This document shows positions 17,052 through 30,100 of a stretch of 64,000 nt of DNA, piece by piece. The stretch comes from Oncomelania hupensis (Eukaryota; Mollusca; Gastropoda; Littorinimorpha; Pomatiopsidae): the NCBI GenBank assembly GCA_036898135.1, contig CM072526.1:55772108-55836107 (forward strand), in the 5' to 3' direction. The first letter of the stretch is position 1, and each line of letters opens with the position of its first letter. The notes under the pieces were generated by a model. The model searched no databases, was not told the origin of the DNA, and saw only the letters and a list, made by a program, of their open reading frames with translations. The translations under genes were made by a program, and so were the position numbers.

Positions 17052-17288
17052 ATGAGTGTACCATATGAACAAACAATTGTAAATCTTGGATACCATAGTG
17101 TTGTCTTAGTGGGCTTAAATACAGCTTATGCCATGATTGCAAAATCTCTTTTAAAAATGAAACCTATTGAATTGGGGAAAATGGATCTTTCAGATGCTGG
17201 TAAACTGGTTGGTATCTTTTCATTATCGTTATTTACTCGGGACTATCTTGTTAAACAAAAGATCATTCCAGCAGATATTAATGTGTAA
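17052..17288 (+). CDS. Orphan small hydrophobic protein
   Basis: 78 residues starting in TATATAAAAAATG, the clearest start-linked A/T motif of the element. Two hydrophobic stretches (about 14-32 and 50-60) suggest membrane association. It ends KQKIIPADINV. No function assigned. Last gene before the right terminal repeat, 47 bp away, and followed at once by a hairpin with a T-run. Confidence 0.7.
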   Translation: MSVPYEQTIVNLGYHSVVLVGLNTAYAMIAKSLLKMKPIELGKMDLSDAGKLVGIFSLSLFTRDYLVKQKIIPADINV

Positions 17289-17293
17289 TGTTA

Positions 17294-17329
17294 TACAACC
17301 ATAATGTAGAAGGGTTGTAATTTTTTTTT
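17294..17329 (+). terminator. Hairpin followed by a T-run after the last gene
   Basis: TACAACC at 17294-17300 pairs with GGTTGTA at 17313-17319, followed by A and a run of T. The arrangement looks like an intrinsic transcription stop. In a eukaryotic setting it could serve RNA polymerase III or a viral polymerase, or be incidental. Position 5 bp after the last stop codon supports a 3'-end role. Confidence 0.4.
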
Positions 17330-17335
17330 GTTTTA

Positions 17336-17495
17336 ACCAAAGTCGCAAGATATACGAATATGTATTATATTTAGCAAATGCCGGATTCCCAGAGTGCTTT
17401 TGGCACGCCTTTTAAAAGCTCATAAAACAGCCATAAATTGCAATAAAAGGGTGTCAGAAAAACAAGGGCGGTCTAAGCCCATATTTGCTATCTCT
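17336..17495 (-). repeat. Right terminal inverted repeat
   Basis: The reverse complement matches 2433-2602. The match is nearly exact through TTGCTAAATATAATACATAT, CACTCTGGGAATCC and TTATTGCAATTTATGGCTG, then weaker outward, ending CTATCTCT. The outer parts have diverged more than the inner ones, so the two ends were not copied from each other very recently. Confidence 0.9.
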
Positions 17496-17500
17496 AAACA
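17496..17500. other. Target-site duplication, right copy (AAACA)
   Basis: It matches 2428-2432 exactly and directly abuts the end of the right terminal repeat. Confidence 0.7.
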
Positions 17501-18028
17501 ACTAAATTATATAACAAAATTAATGATGAAAACTCGTGAACTAATAATAAAACTGGAGACTTTAGACGTTTTGGCATGTCTTCGCAACACAGTTAATTTA
17601 TCTTATAAATAATTTTATATTTATTTATTTATTTATTTATAAAATTTCTATAATAAGTTATAAGTACAACTTATGTTAATCTGATGAATTAAATTTGATA
17701 CAACAACAACAACAACAGTTAATTTGTTTTTGTGCTGTATTTATTACTAGGCTACTTATAGGTAGGTCTACATACTATGAGCGATGTGTGGACACACGCT
17801 GTGCACAGTGGAATTCACCCATTTTCAAAACGCAATTTCTTCAACCACAATGCACAGATTTGTTTAAAATATTAAATTTCTAAAAGTACAATAGTTTTAT
17901 TTGCCTTCCGTGTATTTCTGATCACTGCAATAACTACAATCCCTACACTAAAACGCAATGAATGCAGTGCGTTGAAGCGGAAAATGTTCGCGTGGCCACT
18001 TAATTCAATAAGCCGTGTTTATTCTTAC
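17501..18028. other. Host flank, non-coding
   Basis: It holds (TTTA)n near 17616-17640 and a short (CAA)n near 17700-17716. No gene is evident. The intron side of the candidate exon at 18029-18095 begins at its right edge with a GTAAGAAT donor on the minus strand. Confidence 0.4.
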
Positions 18029-18095
18029 CTTTTGTTTTTCTCAAAGTCAAAGCAGCAATGACCATTTGTTGCCCTCTGCTTAAATGAATTTGGGG
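18029..18095 (-). CDS. Candidate internal host exon (unknown gene)
   Basis: On the minus strand a 67-nt segment is preceded by acceptor CACTTTTCAG and followed by donor GTAAGAAT. Two reading frames are open. Joined in phase to the candidate first exon at 19439-19465 the frame would read PQIHLSRGQQMVIAALTL. I recognise no family. Splice signals alone occur by chance, so confidence is limited. Confidence 0.35.
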
Positions 18096-19438
18096 CTGAA
18101 AAGTGAAAAAAACAACAAATAAGTACTACTCATAAATCTCTCCCAAATCTCCCAACAAATATATATGATGTAGGCCTATAAATTATATAAAACCTGATGC
18201 AAAAGTGATAAAATATATTTGTAGGCCTAAAATATTTTCTACACTTTGGTTTGCTTCTTCTAGGCTTTTTGTAGCTGTTTCTGTTACACCTTACTAGCAA
18301 GCTGGCCCAGTATGTTTAAACTTGACAAAAGTTTGCCAAATCAACCATTGATAACAACATAACATTATTAATAACTTGAACAACTTAAAATAATATGGAT
18401 CCATTTGATTAATTTCACTTCAGCTGTTATTGATAAAGAAACTGTTCAGTTGTCGATTTGTTTATTACAAATCTTTTTTTAAAGTTACACTTTGTATGCT
18501 ACATACTGCTAAAACTAGTTCTAGCAAGTAGAATACTACTAGTACTACATGAAACTCGAAATCAAATCTATTCTTTTTACTTGTGTTAGTCGTGAATTCT
18601 GCTCACAGATGCAGCTTACTTACTAAATAAAAGCATTTCATGTTGAACGAAACGTTGTCGATAATAATCCTTACTGAAAATAACCCACATCAATGTTGAA
18701 TGTATCAGAGTGACAAGAACTAAGAAGCTATATTATAGTAGTATTAGCCTTTTGCCCTCTAAACAGACATGCATAAAATTTATGAGCAACTAATAAACTT
18801 ATAAATTCATATTTTCAACCCGGCAGGCTTTCAGGCATCAGTTGTTTGATTAATTTTGCCTACAAAAGGGAGGAAGGTGGGGTAAGGAAATCACCCAAAT
18901 CAGTGAAGTAGATCTAGACCATTTTTAACTGCATTTGTCACATTTGTGGTACTAACTATGACATCCCTTGTCAGACTGTTCAAATGAATCAAGATTCTTC
19001 AATTTTAAGCTGTCTCCGGCTCTAGTCTTTCTTCTTCTTGGTACTGGACTGGGCTTTCTTCAGCATAATGAATCTAGATCTTACCGAAGGCAGCATGTGC
19101 TCTTTCAGTCTTTGGCTTTGCTGTGTTGTCGGTTGTTTTATTTATTTATGTTTTTATGAGCGGAAAACTGAAAATCTTCAACTTACAACTATGATATACC
19201 ACAAGCTGGGAAGTCTCGTCTTTCGTAGGCATCAATTACATACTATACTACGTACGTATGTAGGAGCAGGAGGCCCACGAGTTTACAAAGACGAAAGAAA
19301 AGACTTCAGAGCCTACGGATAGAGTCTTGTCTTGGAGCTCGATTATGCTACATTATTTCTTAAAAATATGATTACAAAGATTAACACTACAACAGAACAC
19401 AAAAGAAAATTCTAAATAAAACAAATAAAACCACTTAC
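18096..19438. other. Non-coding host sequence between candidate exons
   Basis: I see no supported gene. It would be an intron if the two candidate exons belong together. It contains several TAGGCCTA-type words and A/T-rich unique sequence. Short open frames near 18968-19322 lack any recognisable domain. Confidence 0.35.
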
Positions 19439-19465
19439 AGAAGACGAAGTCCAAAATTTCGGCAT
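19439..19465 (-). CDS. Candidate first coding exon (unknown host gene)
   Basis: On the minus strand an ATG at 19465 begins MPKFWTSSS and runs directly into a consensus donor GTAAGTGG. It is in phase with the candidate exon at 18029-18095. No homology is recognised; it rests on start-plus-donor pattern only. Confidence 0.3.
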
Positions 19466-19950
19466 GTCGCCAACACTCAGCTGTCACGCCATAGAGCATG
19501 ATAGCCTCCAAACGAAAACCATATTCAAATTGGTTTCTAAATGTTCATCAATTTTATTTTATTTAAATATTGTTGACAGTTATAACGTTTACAAATATTA
19601 ACATTTTGACGTACATTGTCTTAGATTATGACGTACATTGCCGGAGATCAATGAACATATGCCAAAATAAGGTTCGGTTGGAGGTTAGTGGAGGCCTACG
19701 GATAGGATACGGAAAAGTCCCAATGTTCGCAAAAAAAGTTACAGTGAGGGAAGGGGAATAACTCGTACCATCATCACATGGTTTTTGGGAACTCGAGTTA
19801 ATTTGCCTTTCTGCGTTGAAATGAAAAGATATTCCTACAAATAAACCCCACATTGGATTTGAGGACATGGGCATGTACCCAGATCCGGACGAAGTACCTA
19901 GATCCCCGGTGTAAAATCATATGGTTGTACTCTTATAAACCCTTGCTTCT
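19466..19950. other. Host sequence up to the satellite edge
   Basis: No gene is seen. Near 19620-19640 ACGTACATTG is repeated twice. The satellite begins abruptly at about 19951 after TTGCTTCT. Confidence 0.4.
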
Positions 19951-21600
19951 GGGTACAACCATGTACTAACACTTCCTGACGTTGCTTAACATAAAACATT
20001 GCTAGCATGGTCGCATATCCATGTAGTAACACTTCATGACTTTGCTTTACATGAAACATGGCTAGCATGGTCACATATATAAAAAATCTAACACTTCCTG
20101 ACGTTGCTTAACATTAAACACAGCTATCATGGTTACATATCCATGTACTAACACTTCCTGACGTTGCTTTACATGAAACATTGCTAGCATAATCACATAT
20201 CTATGTACTAACACTTCCTGACGTTGCTTAACATAAAACATAGCTAGCATGGTCACATATCCAAGTACTAACACTTACTGACGTTGCTTAACATTAATCA
20301 TGGCTAGCATGGTCACATATCCATGTACTAACACTTCCTGACGTTGCTTTACATGAAACATTGCTAGCATGGTCACATATCCATGTACTAACACTTCCTG
20401 ACTTTGCTTTAAATGAAACATAGCTAGCATGGTCACATATCTATGTACTAACACTTCCTGACGTTGCTTAACATAAAACATGGCTAACATGGTCACATAT
20501 CCATGTACTAACACTTTCTGACGTTGCTTAACAAAAAACATGGCTAGCATGGTCACATATCCATGTACTAACACTTCCTGACGTTGCTTAACATAAAACA
20601 TTGCTAGCATAGTCACATATCCATGTACTAACACTTCCTGACGTTGCTTTACATGAAACATGGCTAGCAAGGTCACATATCAAAGTACTAACACTTCCTG
20701 ACGTTGCTTTACATTAAACATTGCTAGAATGGTCACATATCCATGTACTGACTCTTCCTGATGTTGCCTAACATAAAACATTGCTAGCATGGTCACTTAT
20801 CCATGTACTAACACTTCCTGACGTTTCTTAACATAAAACATTGCTAGCATTGTCACATATCCAAGTACTAACGCTTCCTATCGTTGCTTAACATCAAACA
20901 TGGCTAGCATGGTCACATATCCATGTACTAACACTTTCTGACGTTGCTTTACATGAAACATTGCTAGCAAGGTCACATATCCATGTACTAACACTTCCTG
21001 GCGTTGCTTAACATAAAACATGGCTAGCATGGTCACGTATCCATGTACTAACACTTACTGACGTTGCTTTACATAAAACATGGCTAGCATGGTCACATAT
21101 CCATGTACTAACACTTCGTGACATTGCTTAACATAAAACATTGCTAGCATGGTCATATATCCAAGTACTAACCCTTCCTGACGTTGCTTTACATAAAACA
21201 TTGCTAGCATGGTCACATGTCCAAAATCTAACACTTCCTGACGTTGCTTAACATTAAACACAGCTAGCATGGTCACATATCCATGTACTAACACTTCCTG
21301 ACGTTGCTTTACATGAAACATTGCTAGCATAATCACAAAACCCATGTACTAACACTTCCTGACTTTTCCTAACATAAAACATGGCAAGCAGGGTCATATA
21401 TTCATGTACTAACACTTCTTGACGTTGCTTTACATGAAACATTGCTAGCATGGTCACAAATCGATGTACTAACACTTTCTGACGTTGCTTTACGTGAAAC
21501 ATTGCTAGCATGGTCACATATGCATGAACTCACACTTCCTGAGGTTGCTTTACATGAAACATTGCTAGCATGGTCACATATCCATGTACTAACACTTCCT

Positions 21601-24120
21601 GATGTTGCTTAACATAAAACATTGCTAGCATGGTCGCATATCCATGTAGTAACACTTCATGACTTTGCTTTACATGAAACATGGCTAGCATGGTCACATA
21701 TCCATGTTTTAACACTTCCTGACGTTGCTTTACATAAAACATTGCTAGCATGGTCACATATCCATGTACTGACACTTCCTGGCGTTGCTTAACATAAAAC
21801 ATTGCTAGCATGGTCACATATTCATGTACTAACATTTCCTGACGTTGCTTTACTTGAAACATGGCTAGAATGGTCACATATCCATGTACTAACACTTCCT
21901 GACGTTGCTTAACATAAAACATGGCAAGCATGGTCACATATCCATGTACTAAAGCTTTCTGGCTTTGCTTATTATGAAACATGGCTAGCATGGTCACATA
22001 TCCATGTACTAACACTTTTTGACATTGCTTAACATAAAACATTGCTAGCATGGTCACATATCCAAGTACTAACCTTTCCTGACGTTGCTTTAAATAAAAC
22101 ATGGCTAGCATGGTCACATATCCATGTACTAACACTTCCTGATGTTGCTTTACATGAAACATGCCTAGCATGGTCACATTTCCATGTACTAACACTTCCT
22201 GACGTTGCTTAACATAAAACATTGCTAGCATGGTCACATATCCATGTACTAACACTTCCTGACGTTGCTTAACATGAAACATGGCAAGCGTGGTCACATA
22301 TCCATGTACCAACACTTCCCGACGTTGCTTAAAATAAAACATTGCTAGCAAAGTCACATATCCAAGTACTAACACTTCCTGACGTTGCTTAACATAAAAC
22401 ATGGCTAGCATGGTCACATATCCATGTACTAACACTTCCTGACATTGCTTTACATGAAACATGGATAGCATGGTCACATATCCAAGAACTAACACTTACT
22501 GACGTTGCTTAACATTAATCATGGCTAGCATGGTCACATATCAATGTACTAACACTTCCTGACGTTGCTTTACATGAAACATTGCTAGCATGGTCACATA
22601 TCCATGTACTAACACTTTCTGACGTTGCTTTACATGAAACATGGCTAGCATGGTCACATATCCATGTACTAACACTTCCTGACGTTGCTTTACATGAACC
22701 TTTGCTAGCATGGTCACATATCCATGTACTAACACTTCCTGACGTTGCTATACATGAAACATGGCTAGCAGGGTCACATATCAATGTACTAACACTTCCT
22801 GACGTTGCTTAACATAAAACATGGCTAGCATAGTCACTTATCCTTGTACTAACACTTCCTGACGTTGCTTAACATAAAACATTGCTAGCATGGTCGCATA
22901 TCCATGTAGTAACACTTCATGACTTTGCTTTACATGAAACATGGCTAGCATGGTCACATATCCATGTTTTAACACTTCCTGACGTTGCTTTACATAAAAC
23001 ATTGCTAGCATGGTCACATATCCATGTACTGACACTTCCTGGCGTTGCTTAACATAAAACATTGCTAGCATGGTCACATATTCATGTACTAACATTTCCT
23101 GACGTTGCTTTACTTGAAACATGGCTAGAATGGTCACATATCCATGTACTAACACTTCCTGACGTTGCTTAACATAAAACATGGCAAGCATGGTCACATA
23201 TCCATGTACTAAAGCTTTCTGGCGTTGCTTATTATGAAACATGGCTAGCATGGTCACATATCCATGTACTAACACTTTTTGACATTGCTTAACATAAAAC
23301 ATTGCTAGCATGGTCACATATCCAAGTACTAACCTTTCCTGACGTTGCTTTAAATAAAACATGGCTAGCATGGTCACATATCCATGTACTAACACTTCCT
23401 GATGTTGCTTTACATGAAACATGCCTAGCATGGTCACATTTCCATGTACTAACACTTCCTGACGTTGCTTAACATAAAACATTGCTAGCATGGTCACATA
23501 TCCATGTACTAACACTTCCTGACGTTGCTTAACATGAAACATGGCAAGCATGGTCACATATCCATGTACCAACACTTCCCGACGTTGCTTAAAATAAAAC
23601 ATTGCTAGCAAAGTCACATATCCAAGTACTAACACTTCCTGACGTTGCTTAACATAAAACATGGCTAGCATGGTCACATATCCATGTACTAACACTTCCT
23701 GACATTGCTTTACATGAAACATGGATAGCATGGTCACATATCCAAGAACTAACACTTACTGACGTTGCTTAACATTAATCATGGCTAGCATGGTCACATA
23801 TCCATGTACTAACACTTCCTGACGTTGCTTTACATGAAACATTGCTAGCATGGTCACATATCCATGTACTAACACTTTCTGACGTTGCTTTACATGAAAC
23901 ATGGCTAGCATGGTCACATATCCATGTACTAACACTTCCTGACGTTGCTTTACATGAACCTTTGCTAGCATGGTCACATATCCATGTACTAACACTTCCT
24001 GACGTTGCTATACATGAAACATGGCTAGCAGGGTCACATATCAATGTACTAACACTTCCTGACGTTGCTTAACATAAAACATGGCTAGCATAGTCACTTA
24101 TCCTTGTACTAACACTTCCT
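21601..24120. repeat. 1,260-bp higher-order repeat, two near-identical copies
   Basis: 21601-22860 and 22861-24120 match monomer by monomer, including private variants such as TGGTCGCATATCCATGTAGT, the CATGTTTTAACACTT monomer and the CATGAACCTTTGC monomer, at a constant 1,260-bp offset (21 monomers). Differences between copies are few, so the duplication is recent relative to monomer divergence. Confidence 0.85.
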
Positions 24121-27100
24121 GACGTTGCTTAACATAAAACATTGCTAGCATGGTCACATATCCATGTACTAACACTTCCTGACGTTGCTTTACATGAAAC
24201 ATTGCTAGCATGGTCACATATCCATGTACTAACACTTTCTGACGTTGCTTAACATAAAACATGGCTAGCATGGTCACATATCCATGTACTAACACTTCCT
24301 GACGTTGCTTAACATAAAACATGGCTAGCATGGTCATATATTCAAGTACTAACACTTCCTGACGTTAGTTAACATTAAACATGGCTAGCATGGTCACATA
24401 TCCATGTATAAACACTTCCTGACGTTGCTTTACATGAAACATTGCTAGCATGGTCACATATCCATGTACTAACACTTCCTGACGTCGCTTAACATAAAAC
24501 ATTGCTAGCATGGTCACATATTCATGTACTAACACTTCCTGACGTTGTTTTACATGAAACATTGCTAGCATGGTCACATATCCATGTACTAACACTTCCT
24601 GACGTTGCTTAACATAAAACATGGCTAGCATGGTCACATATCCAAATACTAACATTTCCTGACGTTGCTTACCATTAAACACAGCTAGCATGGTCACATA
24701 TTCATGTACTAACACTTCCTGACGTTGCTTTACATAAAACATGGCTAGCATGGTCACATATCCATGTACTAACACTTCCTGACTTTGCATTACATGAAAC
24801 ATTGCTGGCGTGGTCACATATGCATGTACTAACACTTCCTGACGTTGCTTAACAAAAAACATGGCTAGCATGGTCACATATCCATGTACTAACACTTCCT
24901 GACGTTGCTTAACATAAAACATGGCTAGCATGGTCATATATCCAAGTACTAACACTTCCTGACGTTGCTTAACATAAAACATGGCTAGCATGGTCACATA
25001 TCCATGTACTAACACTTCCTGACGTTGCTTAACATAAAACATGGCTAGCATGGTCATATATCCAAGTACTAACACTTCCTGACGTTACTTAACATTAAAC
25101 ATGGCTAGCATGGTCACATATCCATGTATTAACACTTCCTGACGTTGCTTTACATGAAACATTGCTAGCATGGTCACATATCCATGTACTAACACTTCCT
25201 GACGTTGCTAAACATAAAACATTGCTAGCATGGTCACATATCCATGTACTAACACTTCCTGACGTTGCTTTTTATAAAACATTGCTAGCATGGTCACATA
25301 TCCATGTACTAACACTTCCTGACGTTGCTTAACATAAAGCATTGCTAGCATAGTCAAATATCCAAGTACTAACACTTCCTGACGTTGCTTAACATAAAAC
25401 ATGGCTAGCATGGTCACATATCCATGTACTAACACTTCCTGACGTTGCTTAACATAAAACATGGCTAGCATGGTCACATATCCAAATACTAACATTTCCT
25501 GTTGTTGCTTACCATTAAGCACAGCTAGCATGGTCACATATTCATGTACTAACACTTCCTGACGTTGCTTAACAAAAAACATGGCTAGCATGGTCATATA
25601 TCCATGTACTAACACTTCTTGACGTTGCTTTACATAAAACATTGCTAGCATGGTCACATATCCAAAATCTAACACTTCCTGACGTTGCATTACATGAAAC
25701 ATTGCTAGCATGGTCACATATGCATGTACTAACACTTCCTGACGTTGCTTAAGAAAAAACATGGCTAGCATGGTCACATATCCACGTACTAACACTTCCT
25801 GACGTTGCTTAACAAAAAACATTACTAGCATGGTCACATATCCATGTCCTAACACTTCCTGACGTTGCTTAACATAAAACATGGCTAGCATGGTCACATA
25901 ACCAAGTACTTACACTTACTGCATATCCATGTACTAACACTTCCTGACGTTGCTTAACATAAAACATGGCTAGCATGGTCACATATCCATGTACTAACAC
26001 TTCCTGACGTTGTTTTACATGAAACATTGCTAGCATGGTCACATATCCATGTACTAACACTTCCTGACGTTGCTTAACATAAAACATGGCTAGCATGGTC
26101 ACATATCCAAATACTAACATTTCCTGACGTTGCTTACTATTAAACACAGCTAGCATGGTCAAATATTCATGTACTAACACTTCCTGACGTTGACTAACAT
26201 AAAACTTAGCTAGCATGGTCACATATCCAAGTACTAACCCTTCCTGACGTTGCTTTACATAAAACATTGCTAGCATGGTCACATATATAAAAAATCTAAC
26301 ACTTCCTGACGTTGCTTAACATTAAACACAGCTATCATGGACACATATCCATGTACTAACACTTCCTGACGTTGCTTAAAAAAAACATGGCTAGCATGGT
26401 CACATATCCCTGTACTAACACTTTCTGACGTTGCTTAACATAAAACATGGCTAGCATGGTCACATATCCAAGTACTAACACCTACTGACGTTGCTTAACA
26501 TAGAACATGGCTAGCATGGTCACATATCCATGTACTAACACTTCGTGACATTGCTTAACATAAAACATTGCTAGCATGGTCATATATCCAAGTACTAACC
26601 CTTCCTGACGTTGCTTTACATAAAACATTGCTAGCATGGTCACATATCCAAAATCTAACACTTCCTGACGTTGCTTAACATTAAACACAGCTAGCATGGT
26701 CACAAATCCATGTACTAACACTTCCTGACGTTGCTTTACATGAAACATTGCTAGCATAATCACAAAACCCATGTACTAACACTTCTTGACTTTTCCTAAC
26801 ATAATACATGGCAAGCAGGGTCATATATTCATGTACTAACACTTCTTGACGTTGCTTTACATGAAACATTGCTAGCATGGTCACAAATCCATGTACTAAC
26901 ACTTCCTGACGTTGCTTTACGTGAAACATTGCTAGCATGGTCACATATGCATGAACTCACACTTCCTGACGTTGCTTTACATAAAACATTGCTAGCATGG
27001 TCACATATCCATGTACTAACACTTCCTGACGTTGCTTAACATAAAACATTGCTAGCATGGTCACATATCCATGTAGTAACACTTCATGACGTTGCTTTAC

Positions 27101-30100
27101 ATGAAACATGGCTAGCATGGTCACATATCCATGTTTTAACACTTCCTGACGTTGCTTTACATAAAACATTGCTAGCATGGTCACATATCCATGTACTGAC
27201 ACTTCCTGGCGTTGCTTAACATAAAACATTGCTAGCATGGTCACATATTCATGTACTAACATTTCCTGACGTTGCTTTACATGAAACATGGCTAGAATGG
27301 TCACATATCCATGTACTAACACTTACTGACGTTGCTTAACATAAAACATGGCAAGCATGGTCACATATCCATGTACTAAAACTTTCTGGCGTTGCTTAAC
27401 ATGAAACATGGCTAGCATGGTCACATATCCATGTACTAACACTTTCTGACATTGCTTTAAATAAAACATGACTAGCATGGTCACATATCCATGTACTAAC
27501 ACTTCCTGACGTTGCTTTACATTAAACATGCCTAGCATGGCCACATTTTCATGTACTAACACTTCCTGACGATGTCTAACATAAAACATTGCTAGCATGG
27601 TCACATATCCATGTACTAACACTTCCTGACGTTGCTTAACATGAAACATGGCAAGCATGGTCACATATTCATGTACCAACACTTCCCGACGTTGCTTAAA
27701 ATAAAACATTGCTAGCAAAGTCACATATCCAAGTACTAACACTTCCTGACGTTGCTTAGCATAAAACATGGCTAGCATGGTCACATATCCATGTACTAAC
27801 ACTTCCTGACCTTGCTTTACATGAACCTTTGCTAGCATGGTCACATATCCATGTACTAACACTTCCTGACGTTGCTATACATGAAACATGGCTAGCAGGG
27901 TCACATATCCATGTACTAACACTTCCTGACTTTGCTTAACATAAAACATTGCTAGCATAGTCACTTATCCTTGTACTAACACTTCCTGACGTTGCTTAAC
28001 ATAAAACATTGCTAGCATGGTCACATATCCATGTACTAACACTTCCTGACGTTGCTTTACATGAAACATTGCTAGCATGGTCACATATCCATGTACTAAC
28101 ACTTCCTGACGTTGCTTAACATAAAACATGGCTAGCATGGTCACATATCCATGTACTAACACTTCCTGACGTTGCTTAACATAAAACATGGCTAGCATGG
28201 TCATATATTTAAGTACTAACACTTCCTGACGTTACTTAACATTAAGCATGGCTAGCATGGTCACATATCCATGTATAAACACTTCCTGACGTTGCTTTAC
28301 ATGAAACATTGCTAGCATGGTCACATATCCATGTACTAACACTTTCTGACGTCGCTTAACATAAAACATTGCTTGCATGGTCACATATCCATGTACTAAC
28401 ACTTCCTAACGTTGTTTTACATGAAACATTGCTAGCATGGTCACATATCCATGTACTAACACTTCCTGACGTTGCTTAACATAAAACATGGCTAGCATGG
28501 TCACATATCCAAATACTAACATTTCCTGACGTTGCTTACCATTAAACACAGCTAGCATGGTCACATATTCATGTACTAACACTTCCTGACGTTGCATTAC
28601 ATGAAACATTGCTAGCATGGTCACATATGCATGTACTAACACTTCCTGACGTTGCTTAACACAAAACATGGCTAGCATGGTCACATATCCATGTACTAAC
28701 ACTTCCTGACGTTGCTTAACATAAAACATGGCTAGCATTGTCATATATCCAAGTACTAACACTTCCTGACGTTGATTAACATAAAACATGGCTAGCATGG
28801 TCACATATCCATGTACTAACACTTCCTGACGTTGCTTAACATAAAACATGGCTAGCATGGTCATATATTCAAGTACTAACACTTCCTGACGTTACTTAAC
28901 ATTAAACATGGCTAGCATGGTCACATATCCATGTATTAACACTTCCTGACAATGCTTTACATGAAACATTGCTAGCATGGTCACATATCCATGTACTAAC
29001 ACTTCCTGACGTTGCTAAACATAAAACATTGCTAGCATGGTCACATATCCATGTACTAACACTTCGTGACGTTGCTTTTTATGAAACATTGCTAGCATGG
29101 TCACATATCCATGTACTAACACTTCCTGACGTTGCTTAACATAAAACATTGCTAGCATAGTCAAATATCCAAGTACTAACACTTCCTGACGTTGCTTAAC
29201 ATAAAACATGGCTAGCATGGTCACATATCCATGTATTAACACTTCCTGACGTTGCTTTACATGAAACATTGCTAGCATGGTCACATATCCATGTACTAAC
29301 ACTTCCTGACGTCGCTTAACATAAAACATGGCTAGCATGGTCACAAATCCATGTACTAACACTTACTGACGTTGCTTAACATAAAACATGGCTAGCATGG
29401 TCACATATCCATGTACTAACACTTCCTGACGTTCTTTTACATGAAACATTGCTAGCATGGTCACATATCCATGAACTAACACTTCCTGACGTTGCTTAAC
29501 ATAAAACATGGCTAGCATGGTCACATATGCAAATACTAACACTTCCTGACGTTGCTTACCATTAAACACAGCTAGCATGGTCACATATTCATGTACTAAC
29601 ACTTCCTGACGTTGCTTTACATGAAACATTGCTAGCATGGTCACATATCCATGTACTAACACTTCCTGATGTTGCATTACATGAAACATTGCTAGCATGG
29701 TCACATATGCATGTACTAACACTTCCTGACGTTGCTTAACAAAAAAATCTGGCTGGCATGGTCAAATATCCATGCACTAACACTTCCTGACGTTGCTTAA
29801 CAAAAAACATGGCTAGCATGGTCACATATCCATGTCCTAACACTTCCTGACGTTGCTTAACATAAAACATGGCTAGCATGGTCACATATCCAAGTACTAA
29901 CACTTCCTGACGTTGCTTAACATAAAACATTGCTAGCATGGTCACATATCCATGTACTAACACTTCCTGACGTTGCTTAAAAAAAACATGGCTAGCATGG
30001 TCACATATCCATGTACTAACACTTCCTGACGTTGCTTAACATAAAACATGGCTAGCATGGTCACATATCCAAGTACTAACACCTACTGACGTGGCTTAAC

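Larger units (their letters stand above)
2433..17495. mobile_element. Polinton/adintovirus-like integrated DNA virus element, complete
   Basis: The element is 15,063 bp long with terminal inverted repeats starting 5'-AGAGATAGCAA and a flanking AAACA duplication. It encodes a protein-primed family B DNA polymerase, a D,D-34-E integrase, a packaging-type ATPase, a candidate major capsid protein, a candidate penton-like protein and at least seven orphan proteins. Size, terminal repeats starting AG, polymerase plus integrase and ATPase are hallmarks of Polintons/Mavericks and adintoviruses. The copy is nearly intact but carries two in-frame stops and one frameshift (see 4278-4439, 11041-11280 and 11254-12553). 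No adenain-type cysteine protease is recognisable, so the exact family placement is open. Confidence 0.9.

Noticed and set aside
16626..17096. Minus-strand hydrophobic frames opposite 16570-17016
   Set aside because: Antisense shadows of an A-rich coding region.
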